Program-made: the position numbers and the translations under genes
From: a virus
Virus record (IMG/VR): IMGVR_UViG_3300032293_001349
Span: 1 to 22,839 of that record
Strand: one strand, 5' to 3'
DNA: 22,839 bases
The notes under the pieces: model-generated
Databases searched by the model: none
Seen by the model: the letters and a program-made list of their open reading frames with translations, nothing else
What the model was told of the DNA's origin: nothing
Shown here: positions 1-7,799 of the stretch, piece by piece
Layout of the letters: each line of letters starts with the position of its first letter
Numbering within the stretch: the first letter of the stretch is position 1

Positions 1-317
1 TACCATTTACAGGTAAGGCTCATGTTGCCTATTTACCTAATAAAAAGGTTGTAGGATTATCCAAACTTGCAAGAGTAGTGGATATGTTTGCAAAGAGATT
101 ACAAATTCAAGAGAAAATGACTGATCAAATTGCAGATGCTATCTTTGATGTATTACAACCTAAAGGTGTAGGTGTTATGATTACTGCACACCATACATGT
201 ATGAGTATGAGAGGGGTAAATAAACAAGACTCTCAAATGCTTACTACTGCTCTTAGGGGTACATTTCTTACAGAAGAACATAAGCAAGAATTTTATAATA
301 TGATCAATACTAGATAG
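1..317 (+). CDS. folE: GTP cyclohydrolase I, C-terminal part (5' end outside window)
   Basis: The open frame runs in from the left edge (first full codon at position 3) and ends with TAG at 315-317. The visible 104 residues carry the FolE core: [24 protein letters not shown], the helix with RLQIQEKMT, and HHTCMSMRG, where the Cys is the family's second zinc-binding cysteine and MRG follows it. FolE converts GTP to dihydroneopterin triphosphate, the first step of both folate and 7-deazaguanine synthesis. With queC and dpdA downstream, the likely role here is supply of preQ0 for DNA modification, not folate. A start at the internal ATG at 78 would remove part of the conserved core, so the gene is truncated by the window edge only. 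QueD and QueE would be expected further left; this is inference. Confidence 0.93.
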   Translation, partial: PFTGKAHVAYLPNKKVVGLSKLARVVDMFAKRLQIQEKMTDQIADAIFDVLQPKGVGVMITAHHTCMSMRGVNKQDSQMLTTALRGTFLTEEHKQEFYNMINTR

Positions 318-343
318 ATATTATTTCCTTTTTTAAACCACCG

Positions 344-353
344 AAAAAAACGG
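344..353 (+). repeat. A7-CGG motif, copy 1 (intergenic)
   Basis: A7 CGG ending 10 nt before the ATG at 364. It is preceded by CCG, so CCG-A7-CGG could form a tiny hairpin; the copy at 12624 has the same preceding CCACCG. Confidence 0.8.
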
Positions 354-363
354 GATATATAAA

Positions 364-759
364 ATGAGTAGAAAAGTAATAGCAATAGACTTTGATGGAA
401 CTCTTACTCATCTACAAGATAACTATCATAATATGGAAATACATGAATTAAGACCTAATGAAACAATTATCAATTATGTAAGAGCATTGCATAGTGAGTA
501 TCATTTCATTGTGATCTTTACTGCTAGATTATCTCACTATAGGGAAGAGATTGCAGCATACTTAAATTTCCATAAGATACCTTTTGATCTTATTCATACA
601 GAGAAATTAAGGTTTGATGTGTTAATTGATGATAGAACTCTACACCCTAGCTTGATTGAGGCATTTGCTAATGATACTCACTATCAACTTGTGGATAAGA
701 TTAGACTAGAAACATTATCTCTAAACCTTAATCTAAGTGATGTAAATAAAAATGAATGA
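364..759 (+). CDS. HAD-superfamily phosphatase
   Basis: A 131-residue protein with the full set of haloacid dehalogenase motifs. Motif I is DFDGTLT (nucleophile D9, acid/base D11), motif II is the Thr in FTAR (T53), the conserved Lys is probably K81, and motif III is DVLIDD (D89, D90). There is no obvious cap domain, so this is a minimal HAD fold, as in phosphatases acting on macromolecules or small sugar or nucleotide phosphates. The substrate cannot be read from sequence. It lies in the same polycistron as folE, a glycosyltransferase, a methyltransferase, queC and dpdA, so a role in processing a modified nucleotide or sugar phosphate is plausible but inferred. Its last 8 nt overlap the next gene. 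The start is preceded by GGGATATATAAA rather than a good Shine-Dalgarno. Confidence 0.85.
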   Translation: MSRKVIAIDFDGTLTHLQDNYHNMEIHELRPNETIINYVRALHSEYHFIVIFTARLSHYREEIAAYLNFHKIPFDLIHTEKLRFDVLIDDRTLHPSLIEAFANDTHYQLVDKIRLETLSLNLNLSDVNKNE

Positions 760-1150
760 GAAGAAAAAGACAGATGAAGTTCAATTTGAATATGATATTA
801 AAGAACTTGAATTCTATTGGGATTTACTTATGGAAACATATCTTTCTATTCATTCTAGATTGAATTACCAAAGAGAAAAAACACCATATGATTTAAATAG
901 CCTTATGATGACTATCAACTCAGCTACAAATTATTTACTTGGTGAAATCTCTTATAAGGATAAAGAAGATGAAATCTATGTATGTAAGCATTGTAGAAAG
1001 CTATATATAGACCAATTCCCTTGCTATGAACGAAGAAAGAATAATCCATCACTTCTACTTAAATGTGAGAAATCTGATCAACCTATAGATAAAGATACTG
1101 ACTTTAGCGACTATCTTGATTATGCAAAAAACGGAAAGTTTAAAAAATAA
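752..1150 (+). CDS. Unknown protein with a four-Cys putative zinc site
   Basis: A 132-residue protein that I do not recognise. It begins with a charged, helix-prone N-terminal half and then has CKHC at residues 78-81, followed by C91 and C105 in a basic stretch. That spacing could hold a zinc ion, although it matches no ribbon I can name. It is translationally coupled on both sides: the ATG overlaps the end of the HAD gene by 8 nt, and its TAA shares a base with the next ATG (TAATG). A second ATG at 756 is in another frame. The last codons contain an A6-CGG motif (read as KNG). Its place in the modification cassette suggests an accessory role there; nothing in the sequence shows an activity. 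Confidence 0.75.
   Translation: MNEKKKTDEVQFEYDIKELEFYWDLLMETYLSIHSRLNYQREKTPYDLNSLMMTINSATNYLLGEISYKDKEDEIYVCKHCRKLYIDQFPCYERRKNNPSLLLKCEKSDQPIDKDTDFSDYLDYAKNGKFKK
1126..1134 (+). repeat. A6-CGG motif, copy 2 (in gene, KNG frame)
   Basis: Lies in the last codons of the Cys-rich unknown gene and 15 nt before the glycosyltransferase ATG at 1150. Confidence 0.8.
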
Positions 1151-2262
1151 TGTTAAAAATATGCTATATCCAAAGACCTGATTACCAAATAGAACTATCT
1201 GGTCCATATATTAAAAGACAAGCATACTATAAAATGCTAGATAGCTTATCTCTACTTACAATCATTAAACTAGAAGAAACAGATTATAAAGTACCTAATT
1301 GTGTTAAGCCCGATTTTCTTGATATTACATATTACCAACAAGTGTTAGATTTACGACTTGAACAATATGACTTAGTATTTAATGAGAGATACACATTACT
1401 ACCTATACTTGATCAAATTGGTGTAAGACATGTATTTCTACCACATATGACTTGGGAATGTAATGATGGATTTGCCCATGACTTAGAGAAATATGCACCT
1501 TTTAGCGATATTGTTATTTGTGAAACTTCTCTTATTAAGGGTATGTTTATTAGATTTACTAAGAATTGCTTTGTATTACCAAATCCCAACACTATTAAAG
1601 AGTTTAGATATAATCATACTTTAAGTGATGTAAATAATAATGTCATTATGGTAGGTAGAGATGATGATGTTAAACAAATGTATTTAGGTATAGATGCATT
1701 CAATAATGCTAGATTACCTTGTAAATTGGATATTTATTCATCTATCCCTTTAAGTAAAAAAACGGAAAGTAAAATAAATCCTAAAACAACAAGAGTACAT
1801 ATCGGCAAACCAACAAACTATGATAGATCAAGTATATTACTACATACATCTATCCATGAAACAGCTTGTATTACTATTCAAGAAGCAATCTCTAATGGAC
1901 TTACATTGGTTATCCCTAGAGAATTTGGGTATGATCACTATGTAGAGAATGAATATACATTTAAATTTAATAGATCAAATATCTACTCTAAACAGGTTAA
2001 ACTGATTATTGATACTCTTAACTATGCAAATATGATGCAGACTACAGATAAATCAGCACAATTAGATTTCCACAATAAACATACTATGAGTGTAATTTGT
2101 AGACTACTTAAAGGCATACTTGATCAAATCAAAATACTTTTAGATGAACAAGCTAGAGATAAACACCTTGATTGTGATACTAGCTTAAAACTAACACAAT
2201 TGATCTATAGGGAACTAAAAGAAGATAACAAGATAAAACTTGATAAAAAAACGGAACAGTAA
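1150..2262 (+). CDS. GT-B fold glycosyltransferase-like protein
   Basis: A 370-residue protein laid out like a two-domain GT-B (GT4-like) enzyme. The N-terminal half ends in VLPNPNTIKEF (residues 142-152), which corresponds to the family's 'PNG' linker. The C-terminal half begins VIMVGRDDD (165-173) and has a stretch at 232-256 (LHTSIHETACITIQEAISNG) equivalent to the nucleotide-sugar site 'EGFGLPxxEAMACG'; E235-E245 would fall at the sugar-phosphate-binding Glu positions. The match is by pattern only and is divergent. The donor and acceptor are unknown. Position between a HAD phosphatase and a methyltransferase in a folE-queC-dpdA cassette makes DNA-base or nucleotide glycosylation a reasonable guess; modifying a surface glycan is the alternative. 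The start ATG overlaps the previous stop. Two A7-CGG motifs are inside, one encoding the final KKTEQ. Confidence 0.7.
   Translation: MLKICYIQRPDYQIELSGPYIKRQAYYKMLDSLSLLTIIKLEETDYKVPNCVKPDFLDITYYQQVLDLRLEQYDLVFNERYTLLPILDQIGVRHVFLPHMTWECNDGFAHDLEKYAPFSDIVICETSLIKGMFIRFTKNCFVLPNPNTIKEFRYNHTLSDVNNNVIMVGRDDDVKQMYLGIDAFNNARLPCKLDIYSSIPLSKKTESKINPKTTRVHIGKPTNYDRSSILLHTSIHETACITIQEAISNGLTLVIPREFGYDHYVENEYTFKFNRSNIYSKQVKLIIDTLNYANMMQTTDKSAQLDFHNKHTMSVICRLLKGILDQIKILLDEQARDKHLDCDTSLKLTQLIYRELKEDNKIKLDKKTEQ
1756..1765 (+). repeat. A7-CGG motif, copy 3 (in gene, KKTE frame)
   Basis: Located mid-gene in the GT-B gene, with no start codon of a real gene nearby. Confidence 0.8.
2245..2254 (+). repeat. 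A7-CGG motif, copy 4 (in gene, KKTE frame)
   Basis: Encodes the last residues of the GT-B protein (KKTEQ-stop) and ends 10 nt before the methyltransferase ATG at 2265. Confidence 0.8.
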
Positions 2263-2264
2263 AA

Positions 2265-2891
2265 ATGTTTTTAGACAAATACAAATCAAATATAGATACA
2301 AATATCCATAGATCACTATACAACAAAGATGATAATGGTAGATCAATGGAAAATGAAGATCATATTAGATTAGCAGTAAATCACTTTATCCGTAAATGTA
2401 GACCAGGTGTTAGAGCTAGATTTTTTGATATTGGTGCTGATTATGGATTTGCTATGCATATTGCTAAGACAAGATTTATAGATGTTTATGGTATTGAGCC
2501 ATACCCACATATTGATCCCATAGACCCTATGATTAAAATTGATCAAGATACAATAGAAACACTTGATTTTGCCCAATATCCTAGTGGTGAGTATCATGTA
2601 TTTTTAAACCATGTTTTAGAACATTTGGAAAATCCCATAGGTGCATTGAATAAGTTAAGTGCATTCACAGATTGCCAATATCTCTTTATCTCTACACCTA
2701 ATGGATTATGTCAAGATATGGATTGGGTATTCCCAAGAGGGCATTTACATTCATTTATTCCTGAATTTTTTTCTATTGTAGTGCCTAGAGAAACACGATT
2801 TAAACTTATGGAACAACAAATTGTGTGCTTTAGAAACGGTTGGGAAGAAATTTGGAATGTATACCAAAGAAAATCAACAACGGAAGAATAA
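2265..2891 (+). CDS. Class I SAM-dependent methyltransferase
   Basis: A 208-residue protein with a Rossmann-type methyltransferase core. Motif I is FFDIGADYGFAM (53-64, the SAM-binding DxGxxxG). An acidic residue follows at the end of strand 2 (GIEPY, E78), then the Methyltransf_23-type HVLEHLENP at 116-124 and an ISTPNG strand at 142-147. This pattern is typical of small-molecule and sugar or lipid methylases (UbiG-like). The DPPY or PC motifs of common DNA methylases are absent, so it is unlikely to methylate adenine or cytosine directly in DNA. It could act on a modified base precursor or on the sugar added by the neighbouring glycosyltransferase; this is inference. It starts 2 nt after the previous gene's stop, and its TAA lies at 2889-2891, right before the next ATG. 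Confidence 0.85.
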   Translation: MFLDKYKSNIDTNIHRSLYNKDDNGRSMENEDHIRLAVNHFIRKCRPGVRARFFDIGADYGFAMHIAKTRFIDVYGIEPYPHIDPIDPMIKIDQDTIETLDFAQYPSGEYHVFLNHVLEHLENPIGALNKLSAFTDCQYLFISTPNGLCQDMDWVFPRGHLHSFIPEFFSIVVPRETRFKLMEQQIVCFRNGWEEIWNVYQRKSTTEE

Positions 2892-2892
2892 G

Positions 2893-3201
2893 ATGAAAAA
2901 CACTTTTGATAACATTGCTAGCGATCTTGCTAGATTGCTTACTGCTAAGAATGATGCTTATGGTAATGCATTTGATAAGACTACTCAAATCTTAACATTA
3001 CTATATCCCAAAGGCATTCCCTTATCTAGCTATAAAGATGTACATGTCATTATTAGAATGCTTGATAAACTTTCAAGGATTGCACAAAACAATGATCCAT
3101 TTGGTGAGTCACCATACCAAGACATTGCAGGATATTCATTACTTGCTTTAAAATCACACCTAGACACTCAAGAAAAAACGGAAGTTAAAAAAGATGAATA
3201 A
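2893..3201 (+). CDS. Small protein resembling nucleotide modification associated domain 1 (DUF1599-like)
   Basis: A 102-residue, mostly helical protein. KNDAYGNAFD (19-28), the helix VIIRMLDKLSRI (52-63) and ESPYQDIAGYSLLAL (72-86) fit the pattern of the small family formerly called DUF1599, which recurs next to phage base-modification and nucleotide genes and is related in look to all-alpha NTP pyrophosphohydrolases. I chose the ATG at 2893, not an upstream alternative start at 2821, because 2821 would lie deep in the methyltransferase gene and the AACGGAAGAATAAG just before 2893 offers a GGAAG ribosome site. A dNTP-handling role (for example removing normal dNTPs, or making room for a modified one) is possible. 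The C-terminus carries an A6-CGG motif read as EKTE and overlaps the queC start by 8 nt. Confidence 0.7.
   Translation: MKNTFDNIASDLARLLTAKNDAYGNAFDKTTQILTLLYPKGIPLSSYKDVHVIIRMLDKLSRIAQNNDPFGESPYQDIAGYSLLALKSHLDTQEKTEVKKDE
3173..3181 (+). repeat. A6-CGG motif, copy 5 (in gene, KTE frame)
   Basis: In the C-terminal codons of the DUF1599-like gene, 12 nt before the queC ATG. A near-copy with CTG in place of CGG (same KTEVKK peptide) occurs around 22166 in the terminal nuclease gene. Confidence 0.8.
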
Positions 3202-3970
3202 ATACCAATTAGCAATTATGATGAGTGGTGGACTAGATAGCTTTGTTGCCTATCACTATGCACAGAAAGAACTAAACATTCCTAAAGATCAAATTGTATG
3301 TGTATGGGTAAATTTGGGACAACCATATAACCATAAAGAAAAACAAGCAATAGATCACCTACAACAATCTCACTCTTTAGATAATGTAAGAATAATCACT
3401 TGTGATATATTAAGAGCTGAATGGGATAATCTACCACAGGTTGAAGAGCCTAAACAAATCATACCTGCACGAAATCTACTACTTTCTAGCATAGGTGCAA
3501 TGTATGGTAATACTGTATGGATTTGTGCCTTAGAAAGTGAAATGCATGATAAAAATCCACTACAATTAGATAAGAGTCATAAATTCTACCAACTAGCTAC
3601 AGATACTCTTACTGCTACACATGGCATTCCTATTAAGGTTGAAACACCATTCTCTAAGATGTCTAAAACTGATTTGATTGCATGGTCAATAAAAAACGGA
3701 ATATCAAAAGAAGAACTTTTAAGTACATCTACCTGCTATGATGAAAATATTAGAAATTGTGGAAGATGTGGAACTTGCTTTAAGAGAAAGATTGGATTTA
3801 TTCTTAATGACATAGAAGAACATTATGAAAATGATCCATTTACAAGTGATTTTGCACAGCCATATCTTAGAAAACTACTTGATGCACAAGCTAAACAAGA
3901 TTATTCTCACTATACACAAAAACGAGTAGAAGAAACTATATTAGCTATGTCTAAAAACAAAAAGGAATAA
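3194..3970 (+). CDS. queC: 7-cyano-7-deazaguanine (preQ0) synthase
   Basis: A 258-residue protein with the ATP-pyrophosphatase loop SGGLDS (11-16), the QueC-typical IPARN (90-94), and the C-terminal zinc site C181, C189, C192, C195 (STCY...CGRCGTC) followed by a basic residue. QueC converts 7-carboxy-7-deazaguanine to preQ0 using ATP and ammonia. It is slightly longer than the usual ~230 residues, and the mid-protein stretch ALESEMHDKNPLQLDKS differs from the usual YPDCR segment, so substrate details may vary. It is directly followed, after 3 nt, by the transglycosylase gene, the arrangement expected for preQ0 made for DNA. I see no amidotransferase fused to it, unlike the Gat-QueC of some Campylobacter phages. 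Start chosen at 3194 because SGGLDS then lies at the normal distance from the N-terminus. Confidence 0.93.
   Translation: MNKYQLAIMMSGGLDSFVAYHYAQKELNIPKDQIVCVWVNLGQPYNHKEKQAIDHLQQSHSLDNVRIITCDILRAEWDNLPQVEEPKQIIPARNLLLSSIGAMYGNTVWICALESEMHDKNPLQLDKSHKFYQLATDTLTATHGIPIKVETPFSKMSKTDLIAWSIKNGISKEELLSTSTCYDENIRNCGRCGTCFKRKIGFILNDIEEHYENDPFTSDFAQPYLRKLLDAQAKQDYSHYTQKRVEETILAMSKNKKE
3691..3699 (+). repeat. A6-CGG motif, copy 6 (in gene, KNG frame)
   Basis: Mid-queC, read as I-K-N-G-I; no real start codon nearby. Confidence 0.8.
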
Positions 3971-3973
3971 CAA

Positions 3974-5593
3974 ATGAAAGTCGTTCTTGCAGGTGCACAA
4001 TCTAAAAATGCTATGGAAGATTTACTATGGGCAGGCACACCCAATGTACTTGTTTCATATGAATATCTTAAAGATCAAAAAAATAAGGGTATAGAAGTCC
4101 TTAAAACATTCAAATCAGCAGAACGATGGATACTTGTTGACTCTGGTGCATTTACATTTAAGGTAAAATATAAATTTTTAAACTCAGCTTATTTTGATAC
4201 AGACACATTTCCACCTAAACCTAAAGCATCTTTTGAACAACAATCTGTAGATCAAATTGTAGAATACTTTAAAGAACAACAAATACCATTTGATCCTAGA
4301 ACACAATGGGAACAAGCTAGACAATATGCAATTCAAGATGTAACAAACTACTTTTTAGAACACTTAGATTGGATTAAACAAGCAGCATCTTATGCCAATG
4401 CATTTGCAGAACTAGATGTTGAATGGCTTATAGGTGATACAATTTGGCAATGGCGAGATCAATATAAAAAGGTGCTAGATGAAAACAATCCTGATGCAGA
4501 ACTCATTTGTACACCACACATTTATAATTCAGATGAAGATTTAAAAAACATTGCTACCAAAATCACTAGATATATTGGATCTGACTTTTTAAATGCTAGA
4601 AAAGATAGTAGGCTATGGACTACACAAATGCCTATCTTAAAGGAACATCGTATTAGGGTACATGGTTGGGCTCTCACAGGTCATATCTCTATGAGAGAGC
4701 TACCGTTCTATAGCATTGACTCTACAACATGGCTTGGTGGTGCTAAATATGGGACAACATATCACTATAGGGGAAATTGGGATATTGTTACTTATGACCA
4801 CACAAGAAAGGTAGAAAATAGACAACAATTTAAGGGATTTTGTAAGGAACATGAAATCGACTTTGATCAATTTATAGCTGATCATATCCCTACTGTAAAT
4901 CGTTTTAATGCTAAGATGTGGACACTCTGTGCGATAGACTTGGAACGAGATGTATCTAGAGCATATTGGTTATCTGAAGAAGAATTACAAAATGCAATCT
5001 CTACACAAAGATCAGAATTTGGACTTGATAAACCTTTAGAAGTTAGACATAGACTTGATTTGATTTCACCTGAAGAGGCAAGATTACAATCTATCAATTA
5101 TACAAGAATGTGTAATGCTTGTTTCCTAAACACAAAGTGCCCTGTATTTAAAAAAGATGCAACCTGCTCTATTGATACAGGTATATCTATAGATAATAAA
5201 GATGCTATGATGCAATTACTAAATAAAGTGATTGAATTACAAGGTCAACGAGTAATGTTCGGTGTATTTGCAGAAAGAATACAAGGTGGTGTGATTGATC
5301 CTATGGTTGGTAAGGAAATGTCATTATTATTCAAATTAGGTGAACAAGCTAAAGCAATTGAACAAGAAAACACTACTGCTACAATCTCTTTCTCTAGTGG
5401 TGAAAAGAAACCTGCAGGTGGTATCCTATCTCAACTATTTGGTGGGTATGGTAGAAATGGTGGTGGTGGATCTAAACCATCTCAATCTGAGAAAGTGATT
5501 GATGTTCAACCTATAGAACAATTAGAATTCCAAGAATTAAAACAAATTGAAAATCAAGTAGTTATAAGATCAAAACCTGACAGTGAAAAATAA
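3974..5593 (+). CDS. dpdA: DpdA-like 7-deazaguanine DNA transglycosylase with extra C-terminal Cys-rich domain
   Basis: A 539-residue protein. The N-terminal ~340 residues look like the TGT-related DpdA family: VDSGAF (55-60, equivalent to TDSGGF of tRNA-guanine transglycosylase), AELDVEW (146-151), RVHGWALTG (228-236) and LPFYSIDSTTWLGGAKYG (243-260). D56 and D249 are candidates for the catalytic pair. Known DpdA enzymes exchange guanine in DNA for preQ0 or a relative. From 380 there is a C-x2-C-x5-C-x8-C cluster (C380, C383, C389, C398), then a helical stretch with QRVMFGVFAERIQGG (425-439) and a Gly-rich tail (~475-498). This second part is not the TGT zinc site and resembles a Cys-plus-helix module I associate with other phage proteins; that is recollection, not a search. 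Start has AAGGA upstream. Confidence 0.88.
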   Translation: MKVVLAGAQSKNAMEDLLWAGTPNVLVSYEYLKDQKNKGIEVLKTFKSAERWILVDSGAFTFKVKYKFLNSAYFDTDTFPPKPKASFEQQSVDQIVEYFKEQQIPFDPRTQWEQARQYAIQDVTNYFLEHLDWIKQAASYANAFAELDVEWLIGDTIWQWRDQYKKVLDENNPDAELICTPHIYNSDEDLKNIATKITRYIGSDFLNARKDSRLWTTQMPILKEHRIRVHGWALTGHISMRELPFYSIDSTTWLGGAKYGTTYHYRGNWDIVTYDHTRKVENRQQFKGFCKEHEIDFDQFIADHIPTVNRFNAKMWTLCAIDLERDVSRAYWLSEEELQNAISTQRSEFGLDKPLEVRHRLDLISPEEARLQSINYTRMCNACFLNTKCPVFKKDATCSIDTGISIDNKDAMMQLLNKVIELQGQRVMFGVFAERIQGGVIDPMVGKEMSLLFKLGEQAKAIEQENTTATISFSSGEKKPAGGILSQLFGGYGRNGGGGSKPSQSEKVIDVQPIEQLEFQELKQIENQVVIRSKPDSEK

Positions 5594-5701
5594 ATAATTG
5601 ACCTTTAGGTGTTATTCATCTAGCTTATTGCAAATTTTCCTATTGCTAGGTATCTATCAAAAAACGGGATATTAAAAAACCAAACAACAAGAGAAGGTAA
5701 A
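5594..5701 (+). other. Leader region before nrdJ
   Basis: A 108-nt intergenic stretch. TTGACC near 5600 could be a -35, but no good -10 follows at 17 nt, so I do not call a promoter. It contains a CTAGC/GCTAG inverted pair around 5619-5650 without a T tract, an A6-CGG motif, and GAGAAGG as a good ribosome site 4 nt before the nrdJ ATG. Confidence 0.5.
5659..5667 (+). repeat. A6-CGG motif, copy 7 (intergenic)
   Basis: Followed by GATATTAAAAAA; it ends 34 nt before the nrdJ ATG, which has its own separate Shine-Dalgarno, so this copy is not needed as a ribosome site. Confidence 0.8.
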
Positions 5702-7669
5702 ATGAAACAATCATTTACACTAGATACATCATTTGTAGAAACATATAAATCTAAAAAAGTAAGATGGGGTGGACTTGGGTATGTTGTATTTAAGAGAACA
5801 TATGCTAGATCACTTGAAAATGGAAATACAGAAGAATGGTATCAAACAATTGAACGAGTAGTTAATGGCACATACTCTCTACAGAAAAATCACTGTAAAT
5901 CTCTCAATCTCTATTGGAATGAAGAAAAATCTCAAGCATCTGCTAAAGAAATGTATGATCGTATCTTTAATTTCAAATTCCTACCACCTGGTCGTGGATT
6001 ATGGGCTATGGGTACAGATATGATCTACAAGCAAGGATCAGCATCACTCAATAATTGTGCATTTGTATCTACAGAAGATTTAGAAAGTGATCCTGTTGAG
6101 CCATTTATGTTCCTTATGGATATGGAAATGCTTGGTGTAGGTGTAGGGGCTGATACACTAGGTAAAGGTAAAATCAATGTCAACAAAAAAACGGTGGTAG
6201 AAGAAACCCATATCGTACCTGATACAAGAGAAGGTTGGGTAGAATTACTTGGTATTATTCTAAAGGCATACTTTGTTAAAGGTGCAACATATCCTAGCAC
6301 AATTGACTATTCACTCATTAGACCTGCAGGATTACCAATTAAAGGCTTTGGTGGTGTAAGTAGTGGTAAAGACCCACTTGAATTACTTGTTAAAGAGATT
6401 ACTACACTACTTGATACATTCTTAGGTGAACTAGATAGCAAGCCAATCTCATCTACAATCATTGTGGATATTTGTAATTATATTGGTAAATGTGTAGTAG
6501 CAGGTAATGTAAGAAGAACTGCTGAAATCATGTTTGGTACACCTGATGATGAAGAATTTCTTGATCTAAAAACGGACATGGAAAAACTATCTTCACATAG
6601 ATGGGCATCAAACAATTCTGTATTAGCACATGTAGGTATGGATTATACTGAAATTGCAAAACGAATTGAAATCAACGGTGAGCCAGGACTGATTTGGCTA
6701 GATAATGCTAGAACATTTGGAAGATCAAAAGATAAAAATACAGATGATTTTCGTGTTAAGGGAACAAATCCTTGTGGTGAACAATTCTTAGAGAGTTATG
6801 AATTATGTAATCTTGTAGAAACATTTCCTGCACATCATGATAGCTTAGAAGATTTTATGCTTACACTCAAGTATGCTTATCTCTATGCAAAGTCAGTAAC
6901 ACTTACACCTACACACAATGCTAGAACAAATCAAGTAATGATGAGAAATCGTAGAATTGGTTGTTCTATGTCAGGTATTGTGCAAGCAATCAATAAATTT
7001 GGATTAGATACATTTAGAACATTCTGTGATCAAGGCTATCAAAAAGTAAAAGAATATGATCGCCAATATTCTGAATGGTTGTGTATTCCTAGATCAGTAA
7101 GAATGACAACTGTAAAACCAAGTGGCACAGTATCACTACTTTGTGGGGCAACACCAGGTGTACACCAAGAGCATTCAGAGTATTATATTAGAAGAGTAAG
7201 ATTAAGCAAAAACTCACCATTGCTAGAAGTACTTACTAAAGCAGGCTACCATACAGAGCCATGTAAATACCAACCAGGAAGTATTGTTGTATCTTTTCCA
7301 ATGAAGGTAGAGAATTTTAAGAAAGCTAAAGCAGATGTAACACTATGGGAACAGGTAGCACTATGTTCATTTATGCAACAACATTGGAGCGATAATAGTG
7401 TTAGCAATACAATTACATTTACAAAGCAAGAGGCTAAAGACATTCCTATCTTGTTATCATTCTATGAAGATAAATTGAAGAGTGTATCTATGCTACCACT
7501 AAATGATCATAGCTATGAGCAAGCCCCTTATGAGTCAATTACACAAGAACAGTATTTAGAAATGATTAAACCAATTGTAGATATTGATGATGTGCTTGTT
7601 AAAGATACACATGAAGAAACAGAAAAATTCTGTGATGGTGATAAGTGTACAATCAAGTTAAACCAATAA
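5702..7669 (+). CDS. nrdJ: Class II (adenosylcobalamin-dependent) ribonucleoside-triphosphate reductase, monomeric type
   Basis: A 655-residue protein close to the monomeric Lactobacillus leichmannii-type RTPR. FLPPGRGLWAMGT (93-105) is diagnostic. Active-site residues are all present: C119 in LNNCAF, N356, C358 and E360 in NPCGEQ, and C369 in YELCNL. The 11-residue gap between C358 and C369 equals the C408-C419 spacing of the model enzyme. The C-terminus has the shuttle cysteine pair C644 and C649 (CDGDKC). It reduces ribonucleotides to deoxyribonucleotides with a cobalamin radical and needs no oxygen and no separate small subunit, which fits phage growth in a host that supplies B12. It is ~85 residues shorter than the model enzyme. 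Internal A-run/CGG motifs occur at 6185 (KKTV) and a shorter A5 version at 6568. Confidence 0.95.
   Translation: MKQSFTLDTSFVETYKSKKVRWGGLGYVVFKRTYARSLENGNTEEWYQTIERVVNGTYSLQKNHCKSLNLYWNEEKSQASAKEMYDRIFNFKFLPPGRGLWAMGTDMIYKQGSASLNNCAFVSTEDLESDPVEPFMFLMDMEMLGVGVGADTLGKGKINVNKKTVVEETHIVPDTREGWVELLGIILKAYFVKGATYPSTIDYSLIRPAGLPIKGFGGVSSGKDPLELLVKEITTLLDTFLGELDSKPISSTIIVDICNYIGKCVVAGNVRRTAEIMFGTPDDEEFLDLKTDMEKLSSHRWASNNSVLAHVGMDYTEIAKRIEINGEPGLIWLDNARTFGRSKDKNTDDFRVKGTNPCGEQFLESYELCNLVETFPAHHDSLEDFMLTLKYAYLYAKSVTLTPTHNARTNQVMMRNRRIGCSMSGIVQAINKFGLDTFRTFCDQGYQKVKEYDRQYSEWLCIPRSVRMTTVKPSGTVSLLCGATPGVHQEHSEYYIRRVRLSKNSPLLEVLTKAGYHTEPCKYQPGSIVVSFPMKVENFKKAKADVTLWEQVALCSFMQQHWSDNSVSNTITFTKQEAKDIPILLSFYEDKLKSVSMLPLNDHSYEQAPYESITQEQYLEMIKPIVDIDDVLVKDTHEETEKFCDGDKCTIKLNQ
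6185..6194 (+). repeat. A7-CGG motif, copy 8 (in gene, KKTV frame)
   Basis: Mid-nrdJ; followed by TGGTAG, so it lacks the usual A/G after CGG. Confidence 0.75.
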
Positions 7670-7690
7670 TTTAAACCAATATCGTATAGT

Positions 7691-7700
7691 AAAAAAACGG
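7691..7700 (+). repeat. A7-CGG motif, copy 9 (intergenic)
   Basis: Lies 21 nt after the nrdJ stop. The next + strand gene starts 577 nt away at 8277, so it cannot be a ribosome site for any annotated gene. Confidence 0.8.
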
Positions 7701-7799
7701 GATTTTTAAAAAAGATATACTTAGAACATATACAAAGAAATGACACTATACATTATTATATATATATGCAAATTTTCACTTTTTTAAACCGTCCTGTAA

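Noticed and set aside
1126-3699. A-AAA-AAC in the motif as a -1 frameshift site
   Set aside because: The heptamer fits a slippery pattern in the KNG copies, but other copies are in other frames or in intergenic DNA, and no downstream frame would give a sensible fusion.
3194-5593. Assignment to Campylobacter Firehammervirus-type phages because of 7-deazaguanine genes and low GC
   Set aside because: The replication genes here are family A polymerase, RecA-like and ThyX rather than T4-type, QueC is not the amidotransferase-fused form, and the promoters are TTGACA-type.
7740-7787. A 15-codon hydrophobic frame (MTLYIIIYICKFSLF)
   Set aside because: Only weak AAAGAA upstream and AT-rich sequence readily produces such peptides.
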